Origin: Mycobacterium sp. ITM-2016-00316
GTDB taxonomy: Bacteria; Actinomycetota; Actinomycetes; Mycobacteriales; Mycobacteriaceae
Direction: 5' to 3'
Assembly: GCF_002968335.2 (NCBI RefSeq)
Contig: NZ_CP134398.1
Span: 3,596,001-3,660,000 of the forward strand
Length of the DNA stretch: 64,000 nt
Under the pieces are notes generated by a model. That model searched no databases and was not told the DNA's origin. It saw only the letters and a program-made list of their open reading frames with translations. Shown here one piece after another: positions 53,547 to 62,970 of the stretch. Position 1 is the stretch's first letter. Each line of letters begins with the position of its first letter. Both the position numbers and the translations under genes were made by a program.

Positions 53547-54209
53547 GTGAATCTGCTCGGCCGCAAGAAGGACAACCCGCCCCCGGAGGATGACGATTCC
53601 GCCGGCACACCGGTGGATGCCGGCGAGGCCCGGGCGACTGCCCCGAAAGGCCGGCCGACCCCCAAGCGCAGCGAGGCGGCGCGCAGGCGCGGCCCGGTGG
53701 CGCCGGCGCCGATGACCACCGCCGAGGCGCGCAAGCGTCGCAAAGAGGTCGGTGGCCGCAAGCTCACCAAGGAAGAGCGCAAGGCCGAGAAACTGACCCG
53801 GCGCGCCGATATGGCCGATCGCCGTGAGCGGATGATGGCCGGCGAGGACGCCTACCTGCTGCCCCGCGACAAAGGTCCGGTCCGCCGGTACGCGCGGGAT
53901 CTCGTCGATTCCCGCCGCAACCTGCTCGGACTCTTCATGCCGATCGCGCTGGCCCTCATCCTGGTCACGCTGTCCGTCCCGACCCCGGCGGTGCAGCAAC
54001 CGCTGTCGTTCGCGATGCCGGTGCTGCTGATCGTGATGGCCATCGACGGCGTCATCCTGGGCCGCTTCGTGAACCGCCGCGTCGACGAGCGTTTCCCGGA
54101 CAACACCGAAACCGGCTGGAAGCTCGGCTTCTACGCCGGCAGCCGGGCATCGCAGCTGCGCCGGATGCGCGCCCCCCGCCCGATGGTCAACCGCGGCGCC
54201 GACGTCTGA
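53547..54209 (+). CDS. DUF3043 membrane protein
   Basis: A 220-residue protein of the actinobacterial DUF3043 family (Rv2206). The long basic cytoplasmic N-terminus (1-125) includes [37 protein letters not shown]; two membrane helices (about 132-150, 155-175) and [29 protein letters not shown] follow. Function unknown. The start is set by the -10 box 7 nt upstream. It precedes cobU by 5 bp. Confidence 0.87.
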   Translation: MNLLGRKKDNPPPEDDDSAGTPVDAGEARATAPKGRPTPKRSEAARRRGPVAPAPMTTAEARKRRKEVGGRKLTKEERKAEKLTRRADMADRRERMMAGEDAYLLPRDKGPVRRYARDLVDSRRNLLGLFMPIALALILVTLSVPTPAVQQPLSFAMPVLLIVMAIDGVILGRFVNRRVDERFPDNTETGWKLGFYAGSRASQLRRMRAPRPMVNRGADV

Positions 54210-54214
54210 CGCAC

Positions 54215-54736
54215 ATGCGCGTGCTGGTTCTCGGCGGAATCCGCTCGGGCAAATCGCACCATGCGGAGGGCATGCTCGCCGAGGCCGGCGCCGTGCGTTA
54301 CCTGGCCACCGGACCGTCCCCCGACGGTGACGCCAGCTGGTCGGTGCGCGTCGACGCGCACCGCAACCGACGCCCACCGCATTGGTCGACCGTCGAAACG
54401 TCAGATGTCGCAACGCAATTGCACGCCGACGCCGTGACACCCACGATGGTCGACGATATCGGCGGCTGGCTCACCGCGGCCATGGACCGCCGGGCCGCAT
54501 GGACCGGGGGTTCGGTCGCGGCCGAGGTCGAGGCACTGTGCCGCGCGGTCGACGGCTTCTCCGGGCCGCTGGTGTTGGTCAGCCCGGAGGTCGGGCTGAC
54601 GGTCGTGCCCGCGACCGCGGCAGGCCGGCTGTTCGCCGACGAACTGGGCACGGTGAACCAGCGATTGGCCACCCTGTGCGAACGGGTGGTGCTGGTCATC
54701 GCCGGGCAGCCATTGGCCGTGAAGGAGATCAGGTGA
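54215..54736 (+). CDS. cobU: Adenosylcobinamide kinase / guanylyltransferase CobU
   Basis: A 173-residue bifunctional enzyme of the nucleotide-loop assembly pathway for cobalamin. The P-loop is [12 protein letters not shown] (7-18), the catalytic His region is [13 protein letters not shown] (about 50), and the C-terminal [28 protein letters not shown] is characteristic. It phosphorylates adenosylcobinamide and then forms the GDP derivative. Its stop overlaps the cobT start (GTGA). In M. tuberculosis cobU is elsewhere, so the cobU-cobT-cobS linkage is tighter here. Confidence 0.92.
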   Translation: MRVLVLGGIRSGKSHHAEGMLAEAGAVRYLATGPSPDGDASWSVRVDAHRNRRPPHWSTVETSDVATQLHADAVTPTMVDDIGGWLTAAMDRRAAWTGGSVAAEVEALCRAVDGFSGPLVLVSPEVGLTVVPATAAGRLFADELGTVNQRLATLCERVVLVIAGQPLAVKEIR

Positions 54737-55779
54737 GTGCGTTCCCCGCGGTGGTCGGCCCGGACCCCGAGGCCGAGCGCGCCGCCCGATCCCGCCAGCA
54801 GACCCTGACCAAACCGCCCGGATCGCTGGGCCGTCTGGAGGAACTGTCGGTCTGGGTGGCGGCCTGCCAGGGCGTCTGCCCGCCGCGGCAGTTCACCCGC
54901 GCCCGGGTCGTGGTGTTCGCCGGGGACCACGGCGTGACCGCCTCGGGGGTCTCGGCGTTCCCGTCCGAGGTGACCGCGCAGATGGTCGCCAACTTCGGCG
55001 CCGGGGGCGCCGCCATCAACGTGCTGGCCGACCTGGCCGGCGCCGGGGTGCGGGTGGCCGATATCGCGGTGGACACCGAATCCGGCGACACCGGCATCGG
55101 CGCGCACAAGGTGCGCCGCAGCAGCGGAAACATCGCCGTCGAGGACGCGCTGAGCGCCCAGGAGGCGCTGGCCGCCGTGCAGGCCGGGCGCGACATCGCC
55201 GACGAGGAGGTCGACGGCGGGGCCGATCTGCTGATCGCCGGCGATATGGGCATCGGGAATACCACGCCCGCAACGACATTGATCGCCGCGCTGACCGGCT
55301 CGGAACCCGTCGCGGTGGTCGGTCGCGGCACCGGCATCGATGACGAGGGCTGGGCCCGCAAGGCCTCGGCGATCCGCGATGCGCTGTACCGGGCCCGCAG
55401 CGTGGTCGCCGATCCGGTCGGTCTGCTGCGGGTGTGCGGCGGCGCCGACCTGGCCGCGATGGCCGGTTTTCTGGCCCAGGCCGCGGTGCGGCGCACCCCC
55501 GTGCTGCTCGACGGTGTCGTGGTCACCGCCGCCGCCCTGGTCGCCGATCAGCTGGCCCCCGGCGCGCGGGCCTGGTGGCGGGCCGGGCACCGGTCCACCG
55601 AACCGGCGCACACGCTGGCTTTGCAGCACCTGGACCTGGAGCCGATCCTGGATCTCGGGATGCACCTCGGCGAGGGCAGTGGTGCGGCGGTGGCGCTGCC
55701 GGTGCTGCGGGCCGCGGTGGCCACCCTGGCCTCCATGGCGACCTTCGACGCGGCCGGCATCTCCACCGCCCCGGCGTGA
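54733..55779 (+). CDS. cobT: Nicotinate-nucleotide--dimethylbenzimidazole phosphoribosyltransferase CobT
   Basis: A 348-residue enzyme that activates the lower ligand of cobalamin as alpha-ribazole phosphate. It has the N-terminal [17 protein letters not shown], the active-site [43 protein letters not shown], the [15 protein letters not shown] loop and C-terminal [23 protein letters not shown] with the catalytic Glu. GTG at 54733-54735 behind AAGGAG. It corresponds to Rv2207. Confidence 0.95.
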   Translation: MSAFPAVVGPDPEAERAARSRQQTLTKPPGSLGRLEELSVWVAACQGVCPPRQFTRARVVVFAGDHGVTASGVSAFPSEVTAQMVANFGAGGAAINVLADLAGAGVRVADIAVDTESGDTGIGAHKVRRSSGNIAVEDALSAQEALAAVQAGRDIADEEVDGGADLLIAGDMGIGNTTPATTLIAALTGSEPVAVVGRGTGIDDEGWARKASAIRDALYRARSVVADPVGLLRVCGGADLAAMAGFLAQAAVRRTPVLLDGVVVTAAALVADQLAPGARAWWRAGHRSTEPAHTLALQHLDLEPILDLGMHLGEGSGAAVALPVLRAAVATLASMATFDAAGISTAPA

Positions 55780-55789
55780 GCAGACCACG

Positions 55790-56512
55790 ATGATCGGTTC
55801 GCTCGCTTCGGCTTTCGCGTTCGGCACGGTGCTGCCGGTGCGATCGGCGACGCCGTTCGGGCGCGGCGCGCTGACCGCGCTTCCGGTGGTGGGCGCCGTG
55901 CTGGGAGCCGTGGCCGCCGGGCTGGTCTGGGCGGGCGGGCAGCTGTTCGGGCCGGAGGCGCTGGCCGGCGTCCTGGCGGTCACGGCACTGCTGCTGCTCA
56001 CCCGCGGCCTGCACACCGACGGCCTGTCCGACACGGTCGACGGACTGGGCTGCTACGGCCCGCCGGAGCGGGCGCTCGCGGTGATGCGTGACGGGACCGC
56101 CGGGCCGTTCGGGGTCGCGGCCGTCGTCATCGCCATCGCGGTGCAGGGCTTGACCTTCGGCACGCTGGAGCCGGCCGGGATCGTGGTGGCGGTGCTGGCC
56201 GGCCGGGTCGCGGTGGTGCTGACCTGTCGCCGTTCGGTGCCGGCCGCGCCGGGCAGCACGCTGGGCACGATGGTCGCGGGCTCCCAGCCGCTGCCGGTGG
56301 TGGTGGCCTGGACCGCGGCGCTGGCCGCGGCCGCCGCCTTCGCCACCCCGCGGCCGTGGCAGGGTCCGCTGGTGGTGCTGCTGGCGCTGGGGCTGTGCGC
56401 GGGGCTGGTCGCCCATTGTGTGCGCCGGTTCGGTGGGATCACCGGCGATGTGCTCGGGGCATCCGTGGAGGTCACGACGACGCTGACCGCACTGGGACTG
56501 GCCATCAACTAG
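55790..56512 (+). CDS. cobS: Adenosylcobinamide-GDP ribazoletransferase (cobalamin synthase) CobS
   Basis: A 240-residue membrane enzyme with about seven helices that joins adenosylcobinamide-GDP and alpha-ribazole. [40 protein letters not shown] (about 60-100) is the diagnostic acidic loop, and [25 protein letters not shown] is the conserved C-terminus. The TAG stop doubles as the first three bases of the -10 box of the following selO gene. Confidence 0.94.
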   Translation: MIGSLASAFAFGTVLPVRSATPFGRGALTALPVVGAVLGAVAAGLVWAGGQLFGPEALAGVLAVTALLLLTRGLHTDGLSDTVDGLGCYGPPERALAVMRDGTAGPFGVAAVVIAIAVQGLTFGTLEPAGIVVAVLAGRVAVVLTCRRSVPAAPGSTLGTMVAGSQPLPVVVAWTAALAAAAAFATPRPWQGPLVVLLALGLCAGLVAHCVRRFGGITGDVLGASVEVTTTLTALGLAIN

Positions 56513-56515
56513 CGT
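56510..56515 (+). promoter_or_regulatory. -10 box TAGCGT of selO, overlapping the cobS stop
   Basis: TAGCGT starts with the cobS TAG; 7 nt later is the selO ATG at 56523, giving a leaderless transcript from within the 3' end of cobS. Confidence 0.6.
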
Positions 56516-56522
56516 CGAGAAG

Positions 56523-57923
56523 ATGACCACCTCGACCCTCTCGCTGGGCAACCGCTTCGCCACCGAGTTTCCCGAGCTGGCGATCAGCTGGCAGGCGCAG
56601 CACCCGCCGCAACCCACCCTGCTGCTGCTCAACGAACCGCTGGCCCGCGAGCTGGGACTGGACCCCGACTGGCTGCGCAGCCCGGCCGGTATCGGTCTGC
56701 TCACCGGGACGACGCTGCCCGCCTCGGCGACACCGGTCGCCCAGGTCTATGCCGGTCATCAGTTCGGCGGGCTGCAGCCGCGCCTCGGTGACGGCCGGGC
56801 GCTGCTGCTCGGTGAGTTCGAGGACGGCCGCGACCTGCACCTCAAGGGCTCGGGCCGGACCCCGCTGGCCCGCGGGGGTGACGGCCTGGCCGCGATCGGC
56901 CCGATGGTGCGCGAGTACGTGATCAGTGAGGCGATGCACGCCCTGGGGATCCCCACCACCCGATCGCTGGCGGTGGTGGCCACCGGGGCGACGGTGCACC
57001 GGGAGACGCCGTTGCCGGGCGCGGTGCTGGCCCGGGTCGCGGCCAGTCACCTGCGGGTCGGCAGTTTCCAGTACGCCGCGGGTACCGGGGACAACGCACT
57101 GCTGCGCCGCCTCGCCGACCACGCGATCGCCCGCCATCATCCCGGCTGCGCGCAGGCCGACAACCCGTACCTGGCGTTGTTCGACGCGGTGATCTCCGTG
57201 CAGGCCGAACTGGTGGCCCGGTGGATGCTGGTGGGGTTCATCCACGGCGTGATGAACACCGACAACGTGACCATCTCCGGTGAGACCATCGACTACGGGC
57301 CCTGCGCGTTCATGGACACCTTCGATCCGGCCACCGTGTTCAGCTCGATCGACAGCTGGGGCCGCTACGCCTACGGCAACCAGCCGGCGATCACCGGATG
57401 GAACCTGGCCCGCTTCGCCGAGACGCTGCTGCCCTTGATCGACGAGGATGCCGATACCGCCATCGAACTGGCCACCGCCACGCTCGGCGAGTTCGCCCCG
57501 CGCTACCAGGCGGCGTGGCGCGCGGGAATGCGCACCAAACTCGGCCTGGCGCAGGGGTTTACCGACGATGCCCTGATCGACGAGCTGCCCGCACTGATGG
57601 CGGAACACCGCACCGATCACACCTCGTTCTTCCGCGGGTTGGCCCACGGTGACATGCCGCTGGGGTTCATGGCGTGGGTGAAGCGCTGGCGCACGCACTC
57701 CCCGGACACCGCGGCGATGGATGCGGCGAACCCGGTCTACATCCCGCGCAACCACCTGGTCGAGGAAGCGCTGGCGGCGGCCACCGCCGGAGATGTCGGA
57801 CCGGCACGCGCGCTGCTGGACGCGGTCGGGGATCCGTTCACCGAACGCCCCGGCCTGCAGCGCTACGCGCTGCCCGCATCGGAGGATTTCGCGGCCGGCT
57901 ACCGCACCTTCTGCGGTACCTGA
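56523..57923 (+). CDS. selO: Protein adenylyltransferase SelO (YdiU)
   Basis: A 466-residue SelO family pseudokinase that transfers AMP to Ser/Thr/Tyr of target proteins. It shows [25 protein letters not shown], the ion-pair Lys in [18 protein letters not shown], catalytic-loop [31 protein letters not shown] and [17 protein letters not shown]. The C-terminus ends FCGT, with Cys third from the end where animal SelO carries selenocysteine. Slightly shorter than E. coli YdiU. Leaderless, 10 bp after cobS. The M. tuberculosis locus has an unrelated membrane gene (Rv2209) here. Confidence 0.93.
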   Translation: MTTSTLSLGNRFATEFPELAISWQAQHPPQPTLLLLNEPLARELGLDPDWLRSPAGIGLLTGTTLPASATPVAQVYAGHQFGGLQPRLGDGRALLLGEFEDGRDLHLKGSGRTPLARGGDGLAAIGPMVREYVISEAMHALGIPTTRSLAVVATGATVHRETPLPGAVLARVAASHLRVGSFQYAAGTGDNALLRRLADHAIARHHPGCAQADNPYLALFDAVISVQAELVARWMLVGFIHGVMNTDNVTISGETIDYGPCAFMDTFDPATVFSSIDSWGRYAYGNQPAITGWNLARFAETLLPLIDEDADTAIELATATLGEFAPRYQAAWRAGMRTKLGLAQGFTDDALIDELPALMAEHRTDHTSFFRGLAHGDMPLGFMAWVKRWRTHSPDTAAMDAANPVYIPRNHLVEEALAAATAGDVGPARALLDAVGDPFTERPGLQRYALPASEDFAAGYRTFCGT

Positions 57924-57942
57924 GACTCTCGGCTGGGATGTG

Positions 57943-58067
57943 TACCTGGCTTCAGTCTCGTTGCCCGTATCGGCCACGCGGCTGCACTGGTGTAGGCCGC
58001 CAGCCGCTTTCGGCTACCTGGCTTCAGTCTCCGGGCATCCTGCTCGTCGAGACTGAAACCTGGTAGC
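57943..58067. repeat. Direct and inverted repeats between selO and ilvE, probable bidirectional terminator
   Basis: TACCTGGCTTCAGTCTC occurs at 57943 and again at 58015 (72 bp apart). An inverted, slightly diverged copy (CGAGACTGAAACCTGGTAGC) lies at 58048-58067. The second direct copy and the inverted copy form a 19-bp stem with two mismatches and a loop of about 17 nt. The 168 bp between the convergent genes contain nothing else recognised. Confidence 0.75.
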
Positions 58068-58091
58068 TCCGGGCAATGATCGCGGCCCGCG

Positions 58092-59198
58092 TTAGTTGAG
58101 CCGGGCCATCCAGCCGTGCGTGTCGGCGAAGGTGCCGCGCTGGATCCCGGTCAGGGTGTCGCGCAGCGCCATGGTGATCTCCCCGGGCTGACCGTCGGCG
58201 ATGGTGAACTCACCCTCGCGATGCTTGACGTGTGACACCGGGGTGATCACGGCGGCGGTCCCGCACGCGAACACCTCGGTGATCTCACCGGCGATCGCCT
58301 TCTTCTGCCATTCGTCGACATCGATCTTGCGTTCCTCGATGGCGAAGCCGGCGTCGGTGGCCAACTGCAGCAACGAGTTCCGGGTGATGCCGGGCAACAG
58401 CGAGCCGGACAGCTCCGGGGTGACCAGGCGCGCCGACCCGCCGCTGCCGAAGACGAAGAACAGGTTCATCCCGCCCATCTCTTCGACGTAGCGGCGTTCG
58501 ATCGCATCCAGCCACACCACCTGATCGCAGCCCTGCTCGGAAGCCTGGGCCTGGGCCAGCAGCGACGCCGCATAGTTGCCGCCGAACTTCGCCGCGCCGG
58601 TGCCGCCCGGGGAAGCCCGCACATACTCGTTGGACAGCCACACGCTGACCGGCTTGATGCCGCCCTTGAAGTAGGCCCCGGCCGGCGAACCGATGACCAG
58701 GTAGCGGTACTCGTCGGAGGGCCGCACGCCCAGTCCGGGTTCGGTGGCGATCACGAACGGACGCAGGTACAGCGATTCCTCGCCGCCCGCGGCGGGCACC
58801 CACTGCTCGTCGACCGCGATGAGCTGGCGCAGCGATTCCAGGAACAGCTCGGTGGGCAGTTCGGGGATGGCCAGTCGGTGCGCCGAGGTCTGCAGCCGGG
58901 CGGCGTTGGCCTCCGGCCGGAACGACACGATGGAACCGTCGGCCCACCGGTAGGCCTTCAGTCCCTCGAAGATCTCCTGCGCGTAGTGCAGCACGATCGC
59001 CGACGGATCCAGCTCGATGGGGCCGTACGGCAGCACCTGCGCGTCGTGCCAGCCGTTGGCGGTGGTGTAACTCAGCGACACCATGTGGTCGGTGTGGAAC
59101 CGCCCGAAACCGGGATCGGCCAGGATGCCCGCTCGTACTTCATCGCTTGCCGGAGAGGTGTTGCGGGCAAGCGTGAATTCGAGGGGGCGGTCAGTCAT
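58092..59198 (-). CDS. ilvE: Branched-chain amino acid aminotransferase IlvE
   Basis: A 368-residue fold-type IV PLP aminotransferase acting on Val, Leu and Ile. [19 protein letters not shown] (about 75), [37 protein letters not shown] with the PLP Lys (about 205), [12 protein letters not shown] and the C-terminal [19 protein letters not shown] are typical. The ATG at 59196-59198 follows TACAAT by 6 nt; it starts [13 protein letters not shown]. It lies 22 bp after gcvT but has its own leaderless promoter. Confidence 0.95.
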   Translation of the reverse strand: MTDRPLEFTLARNTSPASDEVRAGILADPGFGRFHTDHMVSLSYTTANGWHDAQVLPYGPIELDPSAIVLHYAQEIFEGLKAYRWADGSIVSFRPEANAARLQTSAHRLAIPELPTELFLESLRQLIAVDEQWVPAAGGEESLYLRPFVIATEPGLGVRPSDEYRYLVIGSPAGAYFKGGIKPVSVWLSNEYVRASPGGTGAAKFGGNYAASLLAQAQASEQGCDQVVWLDAIERRYVEEMGGMNLFFVFGSGGSARLVTPELSGSLLPGITRNSLLQLATDAGFAIEERKIDVDEWQKKAIAGEITEVFACGTAAVITPVSHVKHREGEFTIADGQPGEITMALRDTLTGIQRGTFADTHGWMARLN

Positions 59199-59204
59199 GA
59201 ACCG

Positions 59205-59210
59205 ATTGTA
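59205..59210 (-). promoter_or_regulatory. -10 box TACAAT, leaderless start of ilvE
   Basis: TTATACAAT in the 22-bp gcvT-ilvE gap: TACAAT, 6 nt, ATG. It is one of the closest matches to consensus in the window. Confidence 0.65.
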
Positions 59211-59220
59211 TAACCCAAGG

Positions 59221-60318
59221 CTAACGGGTTTTCGCCTGGACAAAGGGCGGGCTTACCACTTCGCATTCCAGGGCCCGCCCGCGCACATCGACGGTCACGG
59301 TCGCGCCGTCCTCGATCCCGGCGGCGGTGTCGATCAATGCCAGCGCGATGCCGACCTTCAGTGTGGGAGAGAACGTTCCCGATGTCGTGACGCCCACCGG
59401 GGTGTCTCCGTTGAGCACGGTCAGATCGGCCCGCAGCACCCCCCTGCCCAGCGCCTTCAGGCCGCGCAGCAGCCGGGTCGGTCCGGCCTGTTTCTCGGCC
59501 AGCAACGCGTCGCGGCCCCAGAACTGGTCCTTCTTCCAGCCCACCGCCCAGCCGGTACGGGCCTGCAGCGGGGAGATGTCCAACGACAGTTCGTGCCCGT
59601 GCAACGGGTAACCCATCTCGGTGCGCAGGGTGTCGCGGGCGCCCAGGCCCGCAGGCTCACCGCCCGCGGCACGCACGGCCTCGACCAGAACGTCGAACAC
59701 CGCCCCGGCGCGATCCCATTCCGGTAGCAGCTCGAATCCGTGCTCGCCGGTGTAGCCGGTGCGGCACACCCGGGTGGGCACACCGGCCACCTCGCCGTCC
59801 GCGTAACCCATGTAATCCATCGTCGTCGGCAGCCCCAGTCCCGCGACGATCTCGGCGGCCTTGGGTCCCTGCACCGCCAGCACCGCATAGGAGCGGTGCT
59901 CATCGGTGATGGTCAGGCCGTCCGGGGCGTGGCGCGCCAACTCGGCGACCACGGCGGCCGTGTTGGCGGCATTGGGCACCAGGAAGATCTCGTCGTCCGC
60001 GACGTAGTAGGCGATCAGATCGTCGATCACGCCACCGGTCTCGTTGCAGCACAACGTGTACTGCGCCTTTCCCGGTCCGATGCGATTGAGGTCGTTGGTG
60101 AGCGCGCGGTTGACGTAGTCGGCCGCACCCGGGCCCTTCACCAGCGCCTTGCCCAGATGGCTCACGTCGAACAGGCCGACGGTGGTGCGGGTGGCGGTGT
60201 GCTCGGCGACGGTGCCCGCGTAGGACACCGGCATCAGCCAGCCGCCGAACTCGGCGAAACTGGCGCCCAGTGCGCGGTGTTGTTCTTCCAGCGGGCCGTG
60301 CAGCAGGTTCTCACTCAC
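59221..60318 (-). CDS. gcvT: Aminomethyltransferase (glycine cleavage T protein) GcvT
   Basis: A 365-residue tetrahydrofolate-dependent T protein, releasing ammonia and methylene-THF from lipoyl-bound aminomethyl on the H protein. [18 protein letters not shown] (about 25), [31 protein letters not shown] with the catalytic Asp (about 98 in DDLIAYY), [35 protein letters not shown] and [12 protein letters not shown] are present. GTG at 60316-60318 is chosen because TAGGGT lies 6 nt upstream. gcvH and gcvP are not in the window. Confidence 0.95.
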   Translation of the reverse strand: MSENLLHGPLEEQHRALGASFAEFGGWLMPVSYAGTVAEHTATRTTVGLFDVSHLGKALVKGPGAADYVNRALTNDLNRIGPGKAQYTLCCNETGGVIDDLIAYYVADDEIFLVPNAANTAAVVAELARHAPDGLTITDEHRSYAVLAVQGPKAAEIVAGLGLPTTMDYMGYADGEVAGVPTRVCRTGYTGEHGFELLPEWDRAGAVFDVLVEAVRAAGGEPAGLGARDTLRTEMGYPLHGHELSLDISPLQARTGWAVGWKKDQFWGRDALLAEKQAGPTRLLRGLKALGRGVLRADLTVLNGDTPVGVTTSGTFSPTLKVGIALALIDTAAGIEDGATVTVDVRGRALECEVVSPPFVQAKTR

Positions 60319-60324
60319 GAACAC

Positions 60325-60330
60325 ACCCTA
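60325..60330 (-). promoter_or_regulatory. -10 box TAGGGT, leaderless start of gcvT
   Basis: TAGGGT, 6 nt, GTG. It favours the GTG at 60318 over one two codons upstream. The divergent cyclase gene starts 43 bp away with CACACT as a weaker box. Confidence 0.55.
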
Positions 60331-60361
60331 GTGCGAGCCTCCCTGCTGTCACACTGACCCG

Positions 60362-61456
60362 GTGGTGGATTTCGACGCGCTCCAGGCCGCCGGGATCGCC
60401 GACGCGCGCGGCCGGGCGGCGCTGATCGAATACCTGGACGGGCTCGGCTTCAGCCCCGAGGAGATGGTCGACGCCGAACGGCGCGGCCGCCTGTTCGGGC
60501 TGGCCGGTGACGCGGTCCAGCTGACCGGTCCGCCGATCCACAGCCTGACCACCGCGGCGCACGCGCTGGGGCTCCCGGTCGCCGAGGTGGCGCGGGCCTG
60601 GGCCGCGCTCGGACTCACCGTCGCCGGTCCCGACGAGTTCGTGCTCAGCCAGGCCGATGTGGACGGCCTGGCCACCTGGGTCGATATGCGTGGGCCGCTC
60701 GGCGACGAGGCGGCCACCGCCCTGCTGCGGGTGGTGGGGGCCGGGATGGCGCGGCTGTCCGAAGCGGTGGCCTCGATGATCCGCGCCAACACCCCGGACA
60801 TCCAGATCGAGCAGTCCCATGACGAATTCCGCACGGCCAGGGCCTACCGGGTCGCCGCGGAGTTCGTCCCGCGCCTCGGCGCACTGATGGACGCCGTGCA
60901 CCGTCATCACCTGCGGACCACCCGGATGTATTTCGAGCAGGTGGCCCGCGAGGATCCGGCGACGGTGGTGTGCGGTGTCGGGTTCGCCGACCTGTCCGGT
61001 TTCACGTCGCTGACCCAGACTCTCGGCATCCCCGAGCTGACGGCGCTGCTCAACGAATTCAGCGCCGCCGCAGCCGATGTCATCCATGGCCTGGGCGGAC
61101 GGCTGGTCAAGTTCATCGGCGACGAGGTGATGTGGGTGGCACCGAGCCCCGAGCAACTGGTGCGGGTCGCCGAGGACATCGTCGGGCATCCGCGCGCCGC
61201 CGAGGCCGGCCTGCTGATCCGGGCCGGCCTGGATTACGGCACGGTCTTGACCTTCGGCGGGGACTATTTCGGCAACCCGGTCAACCGCGCGGCCCGACTG
61301 GTGGCCGCCGCGGCACCCGGCCAGATCCTGGTCTCGGAGTCCGTGCACGAGCTCTCCCCCGGCCGCCAGACCGCCGCCGCGGCACCGTTGCGGCTGAAGG
61401 GCTTCGACGAGCCGGTCAACGCGTACGCGTTGACCGGATTAGGGTTGGGCGGGTGA
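60362..61456 (+). CDS. Class III adenylate cyclase (Rv2212 type)
   Basis: A 364-residue soluble cyclase. The N-terminal regulatory region (1-185) contains helical segments like the pH- or fatty-acid-sensing domain of related mycobacterial cyclases. The C-terminal catalytic domain (about 195-355) has metal Asp residues in [13 protein letters not shown] and GDEVMW, a substrate-specifying Lys in [10 protein letters not shown], and transition-state Asn/Arg in [16 protein letters not shown]. It makes cAMP from ATP as a homodimer. The stop overlaps the aminopeptidase start by 4 nt (GTGA). Confidence 0.92.
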   Translation: MVDFDALQAAGIADARGRAALIEYLDGLGFSPEEMVDAERRGRLFGLAGDAVQLTGPPIHSLTTAAHALGLPVAEVARAWAALGLTVAGPDEFVLSQADVDGLATWVDMRGPLGDEAATALLRVVGAGMARLSEAVASMIRANTPDIQIEQSHDEFRTARAYRVAAEFVPRLGALMDAVHRHHLRTTRMYFEQVAREDPATVVCGVGFADLSGFTSLTQTLGIPELTALLNEFSAAAADVIHGLGGRLVKFIGDEVMWVAPSPEQLVRVAEDIVGHPRAAEAGLLIRAGLDYGTVLTFGGDYFGNPVNRAARLVAAAAPGQILVSESVHELSPGRQTAAAAPLRLKGFDEPVNAYALTGLGLGG

Positions 61457-62967
61457 GCAGCGCACCCGGATACCAGGCCCCCACCGTCACCGTCAGCTCG
61501 TCCCTGCCCGGCAGGGGCATCGCCGACGCCGTACTCGTCGTACCGGTGGTCACCGGCGACGCCGGTCCGGCCGTCATCGGCGTCGACGCCGTGCTGGACG
61601 CCGAAGCCATCGGGGCCATCGAGTCCGGTCTGCGGGCGCTCAACGGGACCGGCGGCGAAGGTCAGCTACACCGGCTGGTGATCGCCGCCCTGCCGGTGGC
61701 CAGCGTGCTGACCGTCGGCCTGGGTGACGCGAGCGACGAATGGCAGCCCGACACGATCCGCCGCGCCGCAGGGTCCGCGGCGCGCTCGCTGGACAAGGTC
61801 GGCACCGTCGTCACCGCGCTGTCCATCCTGGACCTGGAGGCCGCCATCGAGGGCCTGATCCTCGGCGGGTACCGGTTCACCGATTTCCGCAGCGCCAAGA
61901 CCGCGCCCAAGGACACCGGCCTGACCAAGATCGTCGCGCTCGCGGGCGACGCGAAGGCTGTCACCAAGGCCGCCGCCGCCCGCGCCGTCGATGTGGCCTC
62001 CGCCGTCGGCACCGCCCGCGACTTCGTGAACACCCCGCCGAGCCACCTGTTCCCGGCCGAATTCGCCCAGCGGGCAAAGGCATTGGGCGAGGCCGTCGGC
62101 CTGGTGGTCGAGGTGCTCGATGACAAGGCGCTGACCAAGGCCGGTTACGGCGGCATCGTGGGGGTGGGCAAGGGCTCGTCACGGTTGCCGCGCCTGGTGC
62201 GGCTGACCTACAAGGGCGCCAAGCGGGGCGGCAAGCGGGTCGCGCTGGTCGGCAAGGGCATCACCTTCGACACCGGCGGCATCTCCATCAAGCCGGCCGC
62301 CAACATGCACCACATGACCTCGGATATGGGCGGCGCGGCCGCCGTCATCGCCACGGTGGTGCTGGCCGCCACGCAGAAGCTGCCCATCGATGTCATCGCC
62401 ACCGTCCCGATGGCCGAGAACATGCCGTCGGCCACCGCGCAGCGCCCCGGCGATGTGCTGACCCAGTACGGCGGCATCACCGTCGAGGTGCTCAACACCG
62501 ATGCCGAGGGCCGCCTGATCCTGGCCGACGCCATCGTGCGGGCCTGCGAGGACGACCCGGATTACCTCATCGAGACCTCGACGCTGACCGGCGCGCAGAC
62601 CGTGGCGCTGGGCTCCCGCACCCCCGGCGTGATGGGCAGCGACGAGTTCCGCGACCGGGTGGCCGCGCTGTCGCAGTCGGTCGGCGAGAACGGCTGGGCG
62701 ATGCCGCTGCCCGAGGAGCTCAAGGACGACCTGAAGTCGACGGTCGCCGACCTGGCCAATGTGAGTTCCTCGCGCTTCGCCGGCATGCTCGTGGCCGGGG
62801 TGTACCTGCGTGAGTTCGTCGCCGATGACGTGCAGTGGGCGCACATCGACATCGCCGCCCCCGCCTACAACACCGGCGCGCCGTGGGGTTACACCCCCAA
62901 GGGTGGCACCGGCCTGCCGACCCGGACCATGTTCGCCGTGCTGGAGGACATCGCCGCCAACGGCTGA
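61453..62967 (+). CDS. pepB: Leucyl aminopeptidase PepA/PepB (M17)
   Basis: A 504-residue M17 metallo-aminopeptidase. An N-terminal macro-like domain (1-165) is followed by the catalytic domain with [33 protein letters not shown] (metal Lys and Asp), [14 protein letters not shown] and the signature [14 protein letters not shown] (about 350). It removes N-terminal residues from peptides in a Zn/Mn-dependent way. GTG at 61453-61455 overlaps the cyclase stop, indicating coupled expression. Corresponds to Rv2213. Confidence 0.95.
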   Translation: MSSAPGYQAPTVTVSSSLPGRGIADAVLVVPVVTGDAGPAVIGVDAVLDAEAIGAIESGLRALNGTGGEGQLHRLVIAALPVASVLTVGLGDASDEWQPDTIRRAAGSAARSLDKVGTVVTALSILDLEAAIEGLILGGYRFTDFRSAKTAPKDTGLTKIVALAGDAKAVTKAAAARAVDVASAVGTARDFVNTPPSHLFPAEFAQRAKALGEAVGLVVEVLDDKALTKAGYGGIVGVGKGSSRLPRLVRLTYKGAKRGGKRVALVGKGITFDTGGISIKPAANMHHMTSDMGGAAAVIATVVLAATQKLPIDVIATVPMAENMPSATAQRPGDVLTQYGGITVEVLNTDAEGRLILADAIVRACEDDPDYLIETSTLTGAQTVALGSRTPGVMGSDEFRDRVAALSQSVGENGWAMPLPEELKDDLKSTVADLANVSSSRFAGMLVAGVYLREFVADDVQWAHIDIAAPAYNTGAPWGYTPKGGTGLPTRTMFAVLEDIAANG

Positions 62968-62970
62968 TCC

